From positions 558,001 to 622,000 of the forward strand of contig CBDCLS010000004.1 of assembly GCA_965218775.1 (NCBI GenBank): a stretch of DNA of 64,000 nt, read 5' to 3'. Origin of the DNA: CAUZIZ01 sp965218775. Lineage in GTDB: Bacteria > Acidobacteriota > UBA6911 > RPQK01 > JAJDTT01. The translations under genes and the position numbers were made by a program. The notes under the pieces are model-generated. The model was not told the origin of the DNA and did no database searches. It worked only from the letters and a program-made list of their open reading frames with translations. Below are positions 43,828-52,794 of this stretch, piece after piece. Position 1 is the stretch's first letter; each line of letters begins with the position of its first letter.

Positions 43828-44478
43828 ATGACGAACAAAACCGTAGCCCGGATTCAGCAACTGGGCATCATTCCCGTGATCGTAATCGACCAGGCGGAGG
43901 CTGCCTCTGATCTGGGAGAGGCCCTGATCAAGGGGGGTCTTCCCTGTGCCGAGATCACGTTCCGCACGGATGCTGCCGCCCAAGCCATCCAGCGTTTGAG
44001 CCGGGAGCGGCCTGAGATCCTTCTCGGAGCCGGTACGGTTCTCAGCGAAGAGCAGGCTCGCAGAGCACACGATTCAGGAGCCCAGTTCATCGTCTCACCG
44101 GGTCTCAACATGCGGGTAGTCGACTTCTGCAGGGGTCGGGGAATCGACGTATTCCCGGGCGTCTGCACCCCGACAGAGATCGATTCTGCCCGAAGCAGTG
44201 GGTTGCAAATCGTCAAGTTCTTCCCTGCTGAACCCATTGGAGGCCTGACTTATCTGAAAGCAATCGCCGCGCCTTACGCCGATGTTTCGTATATCCCCAC
44301 TGGCGGCATCGGTTTGAGTCAACTTCCGGAATACCTAGGCTTCCCGAAAGTGCTCGCATGTGGAGGCTCGTGGCTGGTGCGTAAGGATTGGTTGGCGTCG
44401 GGCCAGTTCGATCGGGTCACCCAGGCAGCGGCGGAAGCAGTCCGCCTGGTCAAGGAAACACGGGGAGCCTTGAAGTAG
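43828..44478 (+). CDS. eda: 2-keto-3-deoxy-6-phosphogluconate aldolase family protein
   Basis: A 216-residue class I aldolase of the KDPG/KHG family. IPVIVIDQAEAASDLGEALI, catalytic E42 in CAEITFRT, GAGTVLSEEQARRA, SPGLNMRVV, PGVCTPTEI and Schiff-base K130 in IVKFFPAEP are present. It splits KDPG (or KDPGal) to pyruvate and glyceraldehyde-3-phosphate. ATG 43828 is chosen because a longer frame runs into the mobile element; no good ribosome site lies between element and start. The stop abuts the KDG-kinase start. Confidence 0.93.
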   Translation: MTNKTVARIQQLGIIPVIVIDQAEAASDLGEALIKGGLPCAEITFRTDAAAQAIQRLSRERPEILLGAGTVLSEEQARRAHDSGAQFIVSPGLNMRVVDFCRGRGIDVFPGVCTPTEIDSARSSGLQIVKFFPAEPIGGLTYLKAIAAPYADVSYIPTGGIGLSQLPEYLGFPKVLACGGSWLVRKDWLASGQFDRVTQAAAEAVRLVKETRGALK

Positions 44479-45510
44479 ATGCGTCCTCGAGTCATCACCT
44501 TTGGCGAAATCATGCTCCGCCTCAAGCCTCCTGGCAAGGAACGTCTACTCCAGTCTCCCCTGCTGGAGGCAACCTTTGGCGGGGGCGAGGCCAACGTCGC
44601 GCTAGCACTGGCCCAGTTGGGCATCGACGTCAGTCTGGTGACCGCCTTACCCGACAATAGCCTCGGGGAGGCCTGTGTGGGCGAGTTGCGGCGCTGGGGA
44701 GTCGAGACTTCGAAAATCCTCCGGTGCGGGTCTCGGATGGGAACCTACTTCCTGGAAGAAGGGGCCAACCAGCGTGCTTCGCGCGTGATCTATGACCGAG
44801 AACATTCTTCCTTGGCCGAACTGAAATCAGACGACCTCAACTGGGACGCGATTCTGGACGGAGCCAGCTGGCTTCACATCACCGGCATCACACCCGCCCT
44901 GAGCCAGGATCTGGCCGATCTCTGTTCGGCCGCCTTCAGGAAAGCGAAGGAAAAGGGGATCAAAGTCTCCTGCGACTACAACTATCGGAAGAAACTGTGG
45001 AACTACGGGTGCCCCGCCCCCGAGGTCATGAGGGGGCTGGTTGAGCACGTAGACATCGGCATTGCCAACGAGGAAGATTGCCAGAAATCCCTGGGAATTG
45101 ACATCGACGTGGATGTCGAAAGAGGCCATCTCGAGACGGATCGATATGGGGCCATCGCAGAACGGGTTCTGAAGACTTTTCCCAACCTGGAAAAACAGGC
45201 GATCACCCTGAGAGAGAGTCACAGCGCGAGCCACAACAGCTGGTCGGCGGTTCTGCATGACGGCCATCAGCTTCTGAAGAGCAGAAAGTACGAGATCACC
45301 GACATCGTGGACCGGGTAGGCGGCGGCGATGCGTTCGCAGCAGGGTTGATCTACGGCCTCTTGACCTACGGTGAGAACGCCCGTGCCCTGGAGTTTGCGA
45401 CCGCCTGCTCCTGTCTCAAGCACTCGGTGGCAGGGGACTATAACCGCACCACCGTTCAAGAGGTGGAAGCCCTGATGGAAGGCAGCGGGAGTGGCAGGGT
45501 CCAGCGCTGA
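44479..45510 (+). CDS. 2-keto-3-deoxygluconate kinase (PfkB family)
   Basis: A 343-residue sugar kinase starting immediately after the eda stop, so the two form an operon. The PfkB motifs are GEIMLRLKPPG, GGGEANVALALAQLG, DYNYRKKLW, NEEDCQKSLG and the catalytic loop VDRVGGGDAFAAGLIYG. Coupled to the aldolase it completes the KDG to KDPG to pyruvate plus G3P route. Some members act on other 2-keto-3-deoxy sugars, so the specificity is inferred from context. Confidence 0.9.
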   Translation: MRPRVITFGEIMLRLKPPGKERLLQSPLLEATFGGGEANVALALAQLGIDVSLVTALPDNSLGEACVGELRRWGVETSKILRCGSRMGTYFLEEGANQRASRVIYDREHSSLAELKSDDLNWDAILDGASWLHITGITPALSQDLADLCSAAFRKAKEKGIKVSCDYNYRKKLWNYGCPAPEVMRGLVEHVDIGIANEEDCQKSLGIDIDVDVERGHLETDRYGAIAERVLKTFPNLEKQAITLRESHSASHNSWSAVLHDGHQLLKSRKYEITDIVDRVGGGDAFAAGLIYGLLTYGENARALEFATACSCLKHSVAGDYNRTTVQEVEALMEGSGSGRVQR

Positions 45511-45532
45511 TTACTCACCTTTTCGCCGAGCC

Positions 45533-45560
45533 TTGCGAGGCACCCCATTTCTGGTAGAAT
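45533..45560 (+). promoter_or_regulatory. Putative σ70-type promoter of tRNA-Phe
   Basis: TTGCGA (45533-45538) and TAGAAT (45555-45560) are separated by 16 nt, placing the start ~12-14 nt before the tRNA. A single match to consensus without experimental support. Confidence 0.45.
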
Positions 45561-45579
45561 ACGATCTTTCCTGACCTGC

Positions 45580-45652
<73 letters not shown>

Positions 45653-45798
45653 CTCCCTTAAGATCCTTTATTTCAACAGTTACCAGTTGTGAATTGGGTT
45701 CGGATTTTGTTCCGAAAACCTACCTGTTTCCGTTTTGTTTCCGCTTGGAATCGACTCACGCTGTCTTTTTCGCCTTGCCTCCTTCAAGAACCTTTAGG

Positions 45799-47991
45799 CC
45801 GAAGTTCCCTGAGACTTTAGCAGATAACTGACTGACTCTACAGGAGATAAAGGGATTTTTGGACTGTATTGTGTAGGCATGTAATTGTGGCTTATATTTC
45901 AATAGTGTGCTTGACTTTAAAGGATTATATAGGGTATAGTGGTAATCATGTACATCACCTCCGTCCCCAACCGCGGCTCTCCCCCCGCCATCCTGCTGCG
46001 CGAGAGCTACCGCCAAGGCGGTCAGGTTAAGACCCGCACCCTTGCCAATCTCTCCAAGTTGCCCGCCGAAGCGATCGCCCTGCTGCGCCGCAGCCTTAAG
46101 GGGGAAACCCTGCTGGCCCCGGAGGACGCCTTCGAGGCCATCGCCTCCTTCCAGCAGGGACACGTCCAAGCCGTGCTCACGGCCATGCGCCGACTCGGCC
46201 TCCCCCAACTGCTGGCCTCGCGGCCCTCGCGTCAACGCCAGTTGGTCTTGGCCCTGGTGGCGGCGCGCATCCTGGAACCAGCCAGTAAGCTGGCGACCAC
46301 GCGCTGGTGGCAGGTCACCACCCTGCCCTCGGAGCTGGGAGTGGAGGAGGCCGACCAGGAGGACCTGTATGCGGCGCTGGACTGGTTAGGGCAACGCCAG
46401 GCGCCGATCGAGAAAAAGCTGGCCGCTCGACACCTCCGTGAGGACGGCCTGGCGCTGTACGATCTGACCTCCACCTACTTCGAGGGCACCACCTGTTCGC
46501 TGGCCAGCCTCGGGTACAATCGGGACGGAAAGCGCGGCAAGCTCCAGATCAACTACGGGTTGCTGACCAACCGCCGCGGGATTCCCGTCTCGGTCTCGGT
46601 CTTCGAGGGCAAGACCGGGGACCCGAAAACCCTGCTGCCGGAGGTGGACAAGCTCCGACAGCAGTTCGGGATCGAGCGGCTGGCCCTGGTGGGGGACCGG
46701 GGGATGATCACCCACAAACAGATCGATGCCCTGCGCCCGATCGACGGCATCGACTGGATCAGCGCGCTCCGCTCGGAGACCATCCGCAAGCTAGTGGAGG
46801 GCGGGGCGATCCAAAGGGGACTCTTCGATGAGCGCAACCTGTTCGAGCTCTCCCATCCGGACCTCCCCGGCGAACGACTCGTCGCCTGTCGGAATCCGGA
46901 GCTCGCCCAAAGACGGGCGCGCCACCGCAGCAGCCTGCTGGAGGCCACCACCCGGGAGCTGGAGAAGGTGCGCCGGATGGTCACCGCAGGGCGTCTGCAG
47001 GGGCAGGAGCAGATCGGCAAGCGCGTGCGCCAGGTGCTCGGTCAGTACCGGCTGGGCCAACACTATCGGCTGCAGATACGGGAGGACGGTTTCGAGTCTC
47101 GAGCCGATGAAGAGGCGATCGCCGCCGAGCTGGCCCAAGCGGCGAGCAAGAGCCCAGAGTTGGCGCAAAGACGACAGCAGCACTACGCCCGTCATCGCCA
47201 GGCGATCGACCAACAGCTAGAGCACCTCCGCCAGCGGATCCAGCGGGGGCGTCTGTACGGCAAGGAGCACATCGGGGTTCGGGTGGGAAAGGTGCTCAAC
47301 AAGTACAAAGTCGGCAAGCACTTCCAACTGCACATCGAGGAGGATCGATTCGACTTCGAGATCGACCCGGAGAAGGTCCAAGCCGAAGCGGCCCTCGACG
47401 GTCTCTACGTGGTGCGCACGAGCCTGCCCCAAGAGACGCTCGACGCCGCCCAGACGGTCCTCAGCTACAAACTCCTGGGCAGCGTGGAGCGGGCCTTTCG
47501 CTCCTTCAAGACGATGGACCTCAACGTCCGACCCATCCACCACCGCCTGGCCCGCCGGGTCCGGGCCCACATCTTTTTGTGTCTGCTCGCCTACTACGTC
47601 CTCTGGCACATGCTCGAGGCATGGCGTCCGCTGCTCTTCGCCGACGAGGATCTGGAAGCGAAGAGGACGCGCGACCCGGTGGCGCCGGCCCGCCGTTCCC
47701 AGCAAGCGCTCCGTAAGGTGCACTCCAGAACCCTTGAGGATGGCACCGAGGTGCACAGCTTTCAGACGCTTCTGAAGTTCTTGAGCAGCATCACCCGCAA
47801 CCTGTGCCGGGTCCGCAGCGCAGCCCCTGAGGCCACCACCTTCGAGATCCTCACCACACCCAGCGCCAAGCAGCAACGCGCCTTTGATCTTCTGGAGACC
47901 ATTCGAGTGTAGGCAGACCGCTGCAGCCCCTATTGCACGTATCCCTTTGAAATCATGGTACTTTTCTGCTCCCAACAGAAAGGAACTTCAG
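45799..47991 (+). mobile_element. IS1634-type insertion sequence, copy 1
   Basis: 2193 bp with ends CCGAAGTTCC and GGAACTTCAG (9 of 10 inverted), flanked by direct TTTAGG repeats (45793-45798, 47992-47997), a 6-bp duplication. It inserted near the 3' end of the tyrosine-integrase gene; removing it restores the integrase tail. The same element is at 57117-59309 in the other orientation. Confidence 0.93.
45939..47912 (+). CDS. IS1634-type DDE transposase (copy 1)
   Basis: A 657-residue transposase. The catalytic Asp regions are LALYDLTSTYFEGTTC and LALVGDRGMIT; the Glu region is LGSVERAFRSFKTMDLNVRP. A long helical insertion with two similar modules lies between Asp and Glu motifs (about 325-455: ERLVACRNPELAQRR ... 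QIGKRVRQVLGQYRLGQHY and a parallel QRRQQHYARHR ... HIGVRVGKVLNKYKVGKHF). The amino-acid sequence is identical to copy 2, showing very recent spread. Some family members are annotated IS1634. Confidence 0.93.
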   Translation: MVIMYITSVPNRGSPPAILLRESYRQGGQVKTRTLANLSKLPAEAIALLRRSLKGETLLAPEDAFEAIASFQQGHVQAVLTAMRRLGLPQLLASRPSRQRQLVLALVAARILEPASKLATTRWWQVTTLPSELGVEEADQEDLYAALDWLGQRQAPIEKKLAARHLREDGLALYDLTSTYFEGTTCSLASLGYNRDGKRGKLQINYGLLTNRRGIPVSVSVFEGKTGDPKTLLPEVDKLRQQFGIERLALVGDRGMITHKQIDALRPIDGIDWISALRSETIRKLVEGGAIQRGLFDERNLFELSHPDLPGERLVACRNPELAQRRARHRSSLLEATTRELEKVRRMVTAGRLQGQEQIGKRVRQVLGQYRLGQHYRLQIREDGFESRADEEAIAAELAQAASKSPELAQRRQQHYARHRQAIDQQLEHLRQRIQRGRLYGKEHIGVRVGKVLNKYKVGKHFQLHIEEDRFDFEIDPEKVQAEAALDGLYVVRTSLPQETLDAAQTVLSYKLLGSVERAFRSFKTMDLNVRPIHHRLARRVRAHIFLCLLAYYVLWHMLEAWRPLLFADEDLEAKRTRDPVAPARRSQQALRKVHSRTLEDGTEVHSFQTLLKFLSSITRNLCRVRSAAPEATTFEILTTPSAKQQRAFDLLETIRV

Positions 47992-49185
47992 TTTAGGATT
48001 TTCCGTGCCGAGTGCGTCGGCGAGAACTGTGCATAGTGTCTTTCAGTGGTGACGACACTGGAATGTCCCAGAACTTGCTGAATGTCATGCATGTCGGCCC
48101 CGTTTTCGGCAAGAGAGATCGCATAGTGACGGCGTAGGTCCTTTACCTGGAGTTGGGGTACTCCTGCTCCCACCCTACCTCTCACCCAAGGCTTTCGACA
48201 ATCACACCATCGATCCCCGGTCTTCGGGTTGTAGAAAACGTAGGGACAACCCTCAAGACGTGGAATTGCACGAACAGCAACCAGCGCCTCATCGGTCATT
48301 GGAACATAACGATACTTTCTCGACTTGGTGTTCTCACTGAACACAACCAACTGGGATTCTTCCTGTATCTGCCAGTGCTGTAACGACAGAGCTTCGTCCC
48401 GGCGACACCCAGTCTCACGAATGAAGCTAAAAACGGGCCGACAATGTGGCGGTACACACTCGATCACTTCATCGATTTGTTGATCTGTGAAACGAGCGCG
48501 TTCCTTCTGATCTTCCTTAAGGCTCTTGAACTTCTCCACCGGATGCGAATCGATCACTTGACACTCGACGGCGTAACTTAGGGTCTGCGCAAAAATAACT
48601 TGGCATTTTGGCATCTCATTTTCACACCATCTTCGGCCGCTCCTCAATCGCGAAATCCTCAACGTAGACCCGGCTACGCCTGCGGTTTCGCTCAATCGTT
48701 CGCGGCCAAATCTGGCGCAAATCTGAGCGCCAATTCTACCAAGTTATTCTTGCGCAGACCCTTAGGAGGTGCTTCAGAGTCACCACATCTCTATTGATCG
48801 TGGCATTCGAAACCCCGCCTGACTTACGCCACAGGGCATAATTGTGGAGATGACCCAAGGTGATTGACTCCAGTTTGGTGTTGCCCATGAATCGATACAG
48901 CGACTTCAGCGACGATAGCTTCCTCTCGCATGTTCTCTTCTTGTTTCGCGTTCGAGAATAGCCCTCGATGTAGACCTCACCGAAGCTTTGCAACGCCAGA
49001 GATCCTCGCTCCCTTAGCTGAAGGGTGTTCTTGAATTGAAGCCATGTGCCATCAGCAATTGAAGCATTGATTCTGGACAGGAGCTGCTTCGCCTTGGTGC
49101 GGTTCTCGCACACCCGAGTTGTTCGAGTCCCATCCGGCCAGCGCTTGTCACAGACGATCTGTCCTCGATATTTCCGAATTCCCAT
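47992..49185 (-). pseudogene. Tyrosine recombinase/integrase interrupted by two mobile elements
   Basis: Pieces on the minus strand: 49185-48766 plus TSD (N-terminal: MGIRKYRGQIVCDKRWPDG, core-binding SAM-like domain ending TLKHLL), then 48576-47998 (SYAVECQVIDSHPVEKFKSL and the catalytic domain), then 45792-45756 (tail KVLEGGKAKKTA). Excising the 179-bp element and IS1634 with one TSD each gives a 348-residue frame with no stop. Catalytic motifs: TGCRRDEAL (Arg), KDLRRHYAI (Arg/His with Lys in the first His place), LGHSS (His) and ERHYA (Tyr). AAGGAGGG precedes ATG 49185. As it stands, it cannot encode an intact integrase. Confidence 0.9.
48582..48760. mobile_element. 179-bp non-autonomous element inserted in the integrase gene
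   Basis: Flanked by CTTAG on both sides (48577-48581 and 48761-48765). The ends GGTCTGCGCAAAAATAACTT and, inverted, GGTCTGCGCAAGAATAACTT differ at one position. Removing it with one CTTAG restores the integrase frame (TLKHLL-SYAVEC). The interior matches the copy at 34690-34868, including the segment near TCGGCCGCTCCTC. Confidence 0.9.
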
Positions 49186-49241
49186 TTTTCTCATTCCCTC
49201 CTTTCCCGGGCTTCGAGGGCAGGTCGGATTACCAGAAGCGA

Positions 49242-49460
49242 TTATAGGGTCCACCTCTTGGCCATGCCAGACCTGTCTCTCCTTGCCTCGGGAAGGCGTT
49301 CCACAAATTGTTCGAGCCAGTCCTTCCGGTACAGCCTATCGCCACTGGGCAAGCGTTTAGCTTGTACCAGGCCTAGGTCCGTGTACTTCCGGAGGCTGTT
49401 GGGTGAAATGCCCAGATAGGAAGCTGCTGCACCTACCTTTACGTACTGTCCCACCTCCAT
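49242..49460 (-). CDS. Excisionase-like MerR-type DNA-binding protein
   Basis: A 72-residue protein (ATG 49460; a longer frame begins at 49493). The helix-turn-helix VGAAASYLGISPNSLRKYTD with wing LVQAKRLPSGDRLYRKDWL is that of MerR-like/excisionase HTH_17 proteins. It lies 56 nt upstream of the integrase start on the same strand, so it probably served as recombination directionality factor or regulator of that integrase. Confidence 0.75.
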   Translation of the reverse strand: MEVGQYVKVGAAASYLGISPNSLRKYTDLGLVQAKRLPSGDRLYRKDWLEQFVERLPEARRDRSGMAKRWTL

Positions 49461-49641
49461 CGTGCCGATCCTTCGATTCTGATCACCCCTCATCGGCCAT
49501 CAAGGCCTCCAGGGAAATTCACAATTCTTTTCCGCTCCTCCTAACATCAGTTCGTTCCCACCTCACTTATTTCAGGTCTTCGAGACCGAAGGTTCTTCTA
49601 TCGCTCATTTCTATCGCTCACCCTATAGGGGGAATGGTTGA

Positions 49642-50637
49642 TTGATTGATAGAATCCCATTCGGCAGGGGCGGCACTTTCAAAAAAGCTGCCGCCCTGGG
49701 TGGCAAGACGCAAAATGCTGACGCTGTGATCCTACTGGGCACCCTGCCCTATATGTCGCCGGAACAATCACGGGGGGAGGAAGTCGATTCGCGATCCGAT
49801 ATCTTCTCCTTCGGCGGAGTGCTCTACGAGATGCTCACCGGTGTCCAACCCTTCCTGAAAGATTCCGCCGTCGAGACCGCCCACGCCATCCTCAACGAAG
49901 CCCCTGCCCCCGTCAGCAACTACCTGGACCGCACACCGGTCGTCCTTCCACACACAGTCCGGAAGATGCTGGCCAAGGACCCAGATCGGCGCTATCAGCG
50001 TGTGTGTGATGTCCGGATCGACCTGGAGGAACTGATCGGCGATTCGTCGCAGCCGTCGACGGAGTCACAAGCTCCCATGGCCACATCTCAGTGGCGACAG
50101 GTTCTTCCATGGCTCCTGGTGGGTATCCTCGTAATCACCGTGGCGATGTTGGTGCTGATCCAATCTGACGAGGCTCCCGAGGGGAGGGGCACCGTCCGTT
50201 TTCAGATCCCGCCCCCGGAGCCGGAACTACGTGTTAGTGCGCCCATGGTCTCTCCTGATGGGAAGAAGATCGCTTTCATTGGGCTCGATGAGAGTGGCAA
50301 GAGGTCGCTCTGGGTCCACAAGATTGATTCCTCAGTTGCCCAAAAGCTGGTCTTGCCGATGCCGGGAGGGGATTCGGCGGGACCTGGAACCAGCAGGGGA
50401 CGATCCTTTTTGCCGCTGGTTCGAGAACACCGATCTACCGTGTTTCTGCGACGGGTGGTGAGGCGACGCCCATCACCCAACTGGATCAGTCACGCCGGGA
50501 ATTCACGCATCGGAATCCTCGGTTGTAACGCGTCACAATTTTCCCTCCCATAGGACGGCTTTTCTCTCAGATTCAATCCGGGCCGACAAGAAGGCATTGT
50601 GAGGAATCCGAAGAAGGGACCTTGACAGAGGTCCTTC
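49642..50637 (+). pseudogene. Remnant of a transmembrane Ser/Thr protein kinase
   Basis: The N-lobe and catalytic loop are missing. What remains starts at the activation segment (LLGTLPYMSPEQSRGEEVDS RSD-type, then IFSFGGVLYEMLTGVQPF), the C-lobe (KMLAKDPDRRYQ), one membrane helix (LPWLLVGILVITVAMLVLI) and the beginning of a TolB/WD40-like tail (SPDGKKIAFIG). After ~50384 the tail continues only in other frames (GTILFAAGSRTPIYRVSATG, then near 50560 GRQEGIVRN and GTLTEVLL), so at least two frameshifts have occurred. The frame is cut at 50637 by the four-gene transposon. Confidence 0.8.
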
Positions 50638-50676
50638 TGTGTTGGACGGATCCAAGGGGGGAGGAGTGCGTTTAGA

Positions 50677-50690
50677 GTATCCTACCGCTG
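50677..50690 (+). repeat. Transposon left-end subterminal repeat
   Basis: GTATCCTACCGCTG is related to the reverse complement of 54823-54838 (GTATCCTATCCCGCTG, two extra bases). It starts 39 nt from the left end; the right-end copy starts 45 nt from that end. Probably a transposase-binding site. Confidence 0.5.
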
Positions 50691-50713
50691 AGAGGGAAAG
50701 GGGCAAGGGAGCA

Positions 50714-50756
50714 GAGAGCTCCCGGCGTTGAAGTTAAGCACCGCCGGGAAGCTCTC
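50714..50756 (+). promoter_or_regulatory. Long hairpin upstream of the first transposon gene
   Basis: GAGAGCTCCCGGCG pairs with CGCCGGGAAGCTCTC (one bulged base) across a 14-nt loop. It ends 45 nt before ATG 50802. Such hairpins in element leaders often block translation or transcription coming in from outside, limiting transposition; that role is inferred here. Confidence 0.5.
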
Positions 50757-50801
50757 GGCAAGACCCTCTAGATGTCTGTCTGTACAACCGAGGAGGTCTC
50801 G

Positions 50802-51440
50802 ATGCAAATCCTACACCCGTTTGCGGGTTCGGTCCAAGCGTACGCACAAGAACTGGCGGAGCCGGATCGCTATCGCCCGGGTGGCTGTCCCCTGTGCGGG
50901 GCGAAAGAAGCGCTGATCGGGCACGGATTTTACGGCCGCACCCTGGTGGCGGAGGACTTCGACGGCTGGATTCGGGTGCGCCGTTACCTGTGCCGGCTCT
51001 GTCGGCGAACCGTCTCGCTACTGCCGGAGTTTGTCTTACCCTATGTGCGTTTTGCGATCAGCGTCATCGGCCGGTATCTGGAGGCGCGGTTGCTGGAGTC
51101 TCGGACCCTAGGGCAAGCGGCTCAGCAAGCGGGCCAGGAGCAGATGCCCTACCAGCGAGGCCAGGGCTGGGTGACGCGCTTTCGCCGTCAAGCCCGATGG
51201 CTCTCGGCCAGCCTGGTGGCCCTGACGCGAGCCGTCGCCGCGCCGGGGGTCGTTTCCCGGGCACTGCGGATGCTCCAGATCGCGGGCTGGATCCGCTCCC
51301 ACCGCTTTCTGTTTTCTCAGCTGCGGGTGCACCTGCTGGGCTGGCCTCGTTCTCTGGCTCCGGACGGGCGATCTCGCCGACTGGCTTCGGGCAACTCGCT
51401 GGCGGGGACCCACCCACACAACACTTGCGTGGAGGGATAG
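50802..51440 (+). CDS. Transposon zinc-ribbon protein (DUF6431-like)
   Basis: A 212-residue protein from ATG 50802 with AGGAGG 5-10 nt upstream; an extension to 50772 is less likely. A zinc ribbon is formed by C29/C32 (CPLC) and C64/C67 (CRLC), followed by helix-rich segments (LPYVRFAISVIGRYLEARLLE; GWVTRFRRQARWLSASLVAL) that may be a helix-turn-helix. It precedes the transposase, like similar short zinc-ribbon proteins in related elements. I do not know its function; DNA-end or target recognition (by analogy with TniQ) is an inference. Confidence 0.7.
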   Translation: MQILHPFAGSVQAYAQELAEPDRYRPGGCPLCGAKEALIGHGFYGRTLVAEDFDGWIRVRRYLCRLCRRTVSLLPEFVLPYVRFAISVIGRYLEARLLESRTLGQAAQQAGQEQMPYQRGQGWVTRFRRQARWLSASLVALTRAVAAPGVVSRALRMLQIAGWIRSHRFLFSQLRVHLLGWPRSLAPDGRSRRLASGNSLAGTHPHNTCVEG

Positions 51441-51483
51441 GGCCGGGCCGGCGTAGCCTTCTTCCCCAGGAGGAAAAAAGGCT

Positions 51484-52791
51484 ATGGATCCCAAAAGCGA
51501 AAAGATTGCTCTGTTTCGATACGCTCTGATTGCCCCCCTGGTGCTGGAGGTGCTGCCCCACGGCGAGTTGACACGACGGGCCCGGGAGATCGCCGCCCGC
51601 TCCTACGAGATCCCCTTCTCCCCTCGCACCCAGGTCTCGGTCGACACGCTGCTGGATTGGGCCCAGCGCTATCGCTTGGAAGGGGTGACGGGCCTGGCCC
51701 CCAAACCCCGCTCCGATCGCGGCACCTCACGGGTCCTGACACCGGAACTAGCGGGGATGATCGAGCGCCTCAAACGTGAGAATCCCTACCGGACCGGAGC
51801 CACCCTACTGCGGGAGCTGGCTCTGTGCTCCAACGAGAGAAAACCGCCCCTTTCCGCTTCCACCCTCTATCGGTTCCTCAAAGCGCGCGGTTTGACGGCC
51901 CGCGAGCTGCTCAAGCCCGCGCCCGGGCGCAAGAAGTTCGAGGCCGCCTCGGCCAATGAGATCTGGCAATCCGACCTGCTCCATGGGCCCTACGTCCTGC
52001 GAGCAGGAGGGGGCAAGCGCCAGGCCTTTCTCTACGCCGTTCTGGATGATGCCAGCCGCCTCATCCCCCACGCTCAGTTCTACTTCACGGAGGGCCTGGA
52101 CGCGCTCCTGGACTGTCTGCGTCAAGCCGTGAGCGCTCGGGGCCTGCCCTTGCGTCTGTATGTGGACAACGCCAAGGTCTACCGCTCCGGACAACTGGCC
52201 TCGATTGCCGCCTCCTTGGGGATCCTCGTCGTTCATACCCCACCCTATCAGCCCCAAGGACGAGGCAAGATCGAGCGTTGGTTCAAGACCGTGCGCACTC
52301 AGTTTCTGGCCAATCTCGATCGCCAGCGCCCCCTCACTCTGGAGCAACTCAACGCCCGCCTCTGGCGCTGGGTCGATCGGCACTACCACCGCTGCCAGCA
52401 TAGTGCGCTGGGCAGGACACCGCTACTGCGCTGGCAGCGCGATATCGAGAAGATCCGACAGATCCCGCCCGCCACCGATGTCCGCCGCCTGTTTTTCCAT
52501 CGGCTCCAGCGGGTGGTGCGCCGCGATTCGACCTTTCGCTTGCAGAGCCAGTTCTACGAGGCGCCGGCCCAGCTGGCCGGCCAACGTCTGGAGATCCGCT
52601 TCGATCCGCTCGATCTCTCCCAGGTCGAGCTGTATCGGGACGGGAAACTCCAGGGGCAGGCCCGTCCCGTCGATCCCGTCGTCAATGCCTCCCTCCCCCG
52701 CGCCCAAGCCGAGGCGTCGGAGCCCTCCGATCCGACCGGGATCAACTACCTCGAGTTGCTTCAAGACGACTCGAAGCCCGAGGAGGACTAA
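51484..52791 (+). CDS. DD35E transposase (rve-type, TniA/TnsB-like)
   Basis: A 435-residue transposase with AGGAGG before ATG 51484. The N-terminal region has HTH segments (TLLDWAQRYRLEGVTGLAPK; NPYRTGATLLRELALCSNER). The rve/DDE core has D164 (WQSDLLHG), D228 (YVDNAKVY) and E264 (GRGKIERWF) with 35 residues between D228 and E264. A Mu-type C-terminal β-barrel (FRLQSQFYEAPAQLAGQRLEIRFDP-like segment) follows. It should catalyse strand transfer with the AAA protein encoded next. IS481/IS21/Tn5053 relatives are all possible. Confidence 0.9.
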   Translation: MDPKSEKIALFRYALIAPLVLEVLPHGELTRRAREIAARSYEIPFSPRTQVSVDTLLDWAQRYRLEGVTGLAPKPRSDRGTSRVLTPELAGMIERLKRENPYRTGATLLRELALCSNERKPPLSASTLYRFLKARGLTARELLKPAPGRKKFEAASANEIWQSDLLHGPYVLRAGGGKRQAFLYAVLDDASRLIPHAQFYFTEGLDALLDCLRQAVSARGLPLRLYVDNAKVYRSGQLASIAASLGILVVHTPPYQPQGRGKIERWFKTVRTQFLANLDRQRPLTLEQLNARLWRWVDRHYHRCQHSALGRTPLLRWQRDIEKIRQIPPATDVRRLFFHRLQRVVRRDSTFRLQSQFYEAPAQLAGQRLEIRFDPLDLSQVELYRDGKLQGQARPVDPVVNASLPRAQAEASEPSDPTGINYLELLQDDSKPEED

Positions 52792-52794
52792 GCC

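Noticed and set aside
45653..45792. Search for the second attachment site of the tRNA-Phe island
   Set aside because: No repeat of the tRNA 3' end (TTCAATTCCGTC) was found elsewhere in the window, so island borders cannot be set.
47217..47975. Antisense frame inside the IS1634 transposase (also 57133-57891)
   Set aside because: A shadow of the transposase; present in both copies because they are identical.
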